NCBI GenBank assembly: GCA_003648125.1
Contig: QMOE01000126.1
Span: 1 to 6,832 of the forward strand
Reading direction: 5' to 3'
From: Chloroflexota bacterium
GTDB lineage: Bacteria > Chloroflexota > Anaerolineae > B4-G1
DNA length: 6,832 nucleotides
Shown: positions 6,423 to 6,832 of the stretch, in pieces
Layout: each line of letters begins with the position of its first letter
Position numbering within the stretch: the first letter of the stretch is position 1
Position numbers and translations under genes: made by a program
Notes under the pieces: generated by a model
Database searches by the model: none
What the model saw: the letters and a program-made list of their open reading frames with translations, nothing else
What the model was told of the DNA's origin: nothing

Positions 6423-6617
6423 GTAGGTCTATTTGCCAAGCTTGTTTGCTCTTTCACACTATATCGGCGTCGGGCAAGACCGGGATGGAGAAGAGTGTGC
6501 CGCGAATTGCAGAGGGAAGAAAGCGGTTCCCGCCAGACTTGACTGTATCTTACAGGAAACCCGCTGGCCTGTCAAGCAATCTGGGTGACTTGGTGCGCGT
6601 CATTTTCTTGCGCGCCG
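6423..6617. other. Non-coding stretch without recognisable gene
   Basis: No supported gene is visible. An open frame from 6446 to 6727 (+) has no Shine-Dalgarno, and its second half is translated repeat. Minor features are a hairpin at 6592-6616 (GGTGCGC against GCGCGCC with one G-T pair, 11-nt loop) and the complementary pair CTTGAC and GTCAAG flanking about 27 nt near 6538-6576. The TTGACT within it has no suitable -10 box at normal spacing. Confidence 0.5.
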
Positions 6618-6680
6618 TGGAACGCGATCATTGGAGCGCGGCCATCTTGGCCGCATGCGGGCGGGAATGCTCGCGTTCCC
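6618..6680 (+). repeat. Dispersed repeat copy with two hairpins
   Basis: This stretch contains the 20-bp core (6643-6662) shared in inverted orientation with 6130-6149. It can form two hairpins: GCGGCCA-TCT-TGGCCGC at 6638-6654 (perfect 7-bp stem) and GGGAATGC against GCGTTCCC at 6663-6680 (one G-T pair). It resembles a type of short palindromic intergenic repeat that I associate with several environmental phyla; copy number cannot be judged from one window. Confidence 0.7.
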
Positions 6681-6744
6681 AGGCAGGATCCACTACCCGG
6701 CGCAAAAATTTCGACCTGTGCAATTAAAATTTGCGTCGCGTACC

Positions 6745-6816
6745 GCACGGCGCTAAACCGCCGTGCTCATAGCCAAACCCCGCTTCGCGGGCTTTCCACA
6801 GCCCCCACAGGGGGCT
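6745..6816. repeat. Three consecutive hairpins at the right edge
   Basis: Three separate perfect stems lie in 72 nt: GCACGGCG-CTAAAC-CGCCGTGC (6745-6766, 8 bp), CCCGC-TTC-GCGGG (6779-6791, 5 bp), and AGCCCCC-ACA-GGGGGCT (6800-6816, 7 bp). The linkers are 12 and 8 nt. CTCATAGCC (6767-6775) could also pair with GGCTTGAG (6813-6820), closing the second and third stems into a larger fold that competes with the third. The structure continues toward the window edge and may be incomplete. It could be a REP-like dispersed element or a structured RNA; no gene boundary is visible to decide. Confidence 0.75.
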
Positions 6817-6832
6817 TGAGCTTTGAGCCGGG

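Noticed and set aside
6539..6568. Promoter beginning TTGACT
   Set aside because: No acceptable -10 element 16-18 nt downstream and no gene following on the plus strand.
6446..6727. Open frame encoding a 93-residue protein (+)
   Set aside because: No ribosome binding site, and its second half (WSAAILAACGRECSRSQ) is translation of the dispersed repeat at 6618-6680.

Overview
The window looks like chromosomal DNA from a bacterium of the phylum Chloroflexota, probably Anaerolineae or Caldilineae-like. This is inferred from a GC-rich coding style, a lipoprotein with a long Pro/Thr linker, a class A penicillin-binding protein with an Ig-like C-terminal extension, and many short dispersed repeats between genes. 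No rRNA or other phylogenetic marker is present, so the assignment is moderate.

Layout: (1) Positions 1-310 hold no gene. They contain a 19-bp inverted repeat pair and a TCTGCG decamer array, both of which look like dispersed repeats. (2) Positions 311-4277 (+) form a two-gene unit: a bifunctional peptidoglycan glycosyltransferase/transpeptidase and a lipoprotein that starts 4 nt after it. (3) Positions 4281-4397 are a 117-bp imperfect palindrome filling most of the next gap. (4) Positions 4431-4940 (+) encode a small, strongly acidic protein of unknown function. (5) Positions 4962-6068 (-) encode a Tat-exported YkuD L,D-transpeptidase, convergent with the previous gene and only 21 nt from it. 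(6) Positions 6069-6832 are repeat-rich: a 37-bp exact direct repeat flanking a 40-bp module, a second inverted copy of that module's core about 500 bp away, a 59-codon coding remnant on the minus strand, and three consecutive hairpins at the right edge.

Functionally the window is about cell-wall assembly. The penicillin-binding protein polymerises glycan and makes 4-3 crosslinks, the L,D-transpeptidase makes 3-3 crosslinks or attaches proteins, and the lipoprotein is co-expressed with the first enzyme and displayed on the outer side of the cytoplasmic membrane. The most unusual material lies between the genes: several independent structured repeats whose roles are not clear. I see no evidence for a defence system, CRISPR array, integron or intact mobile element.
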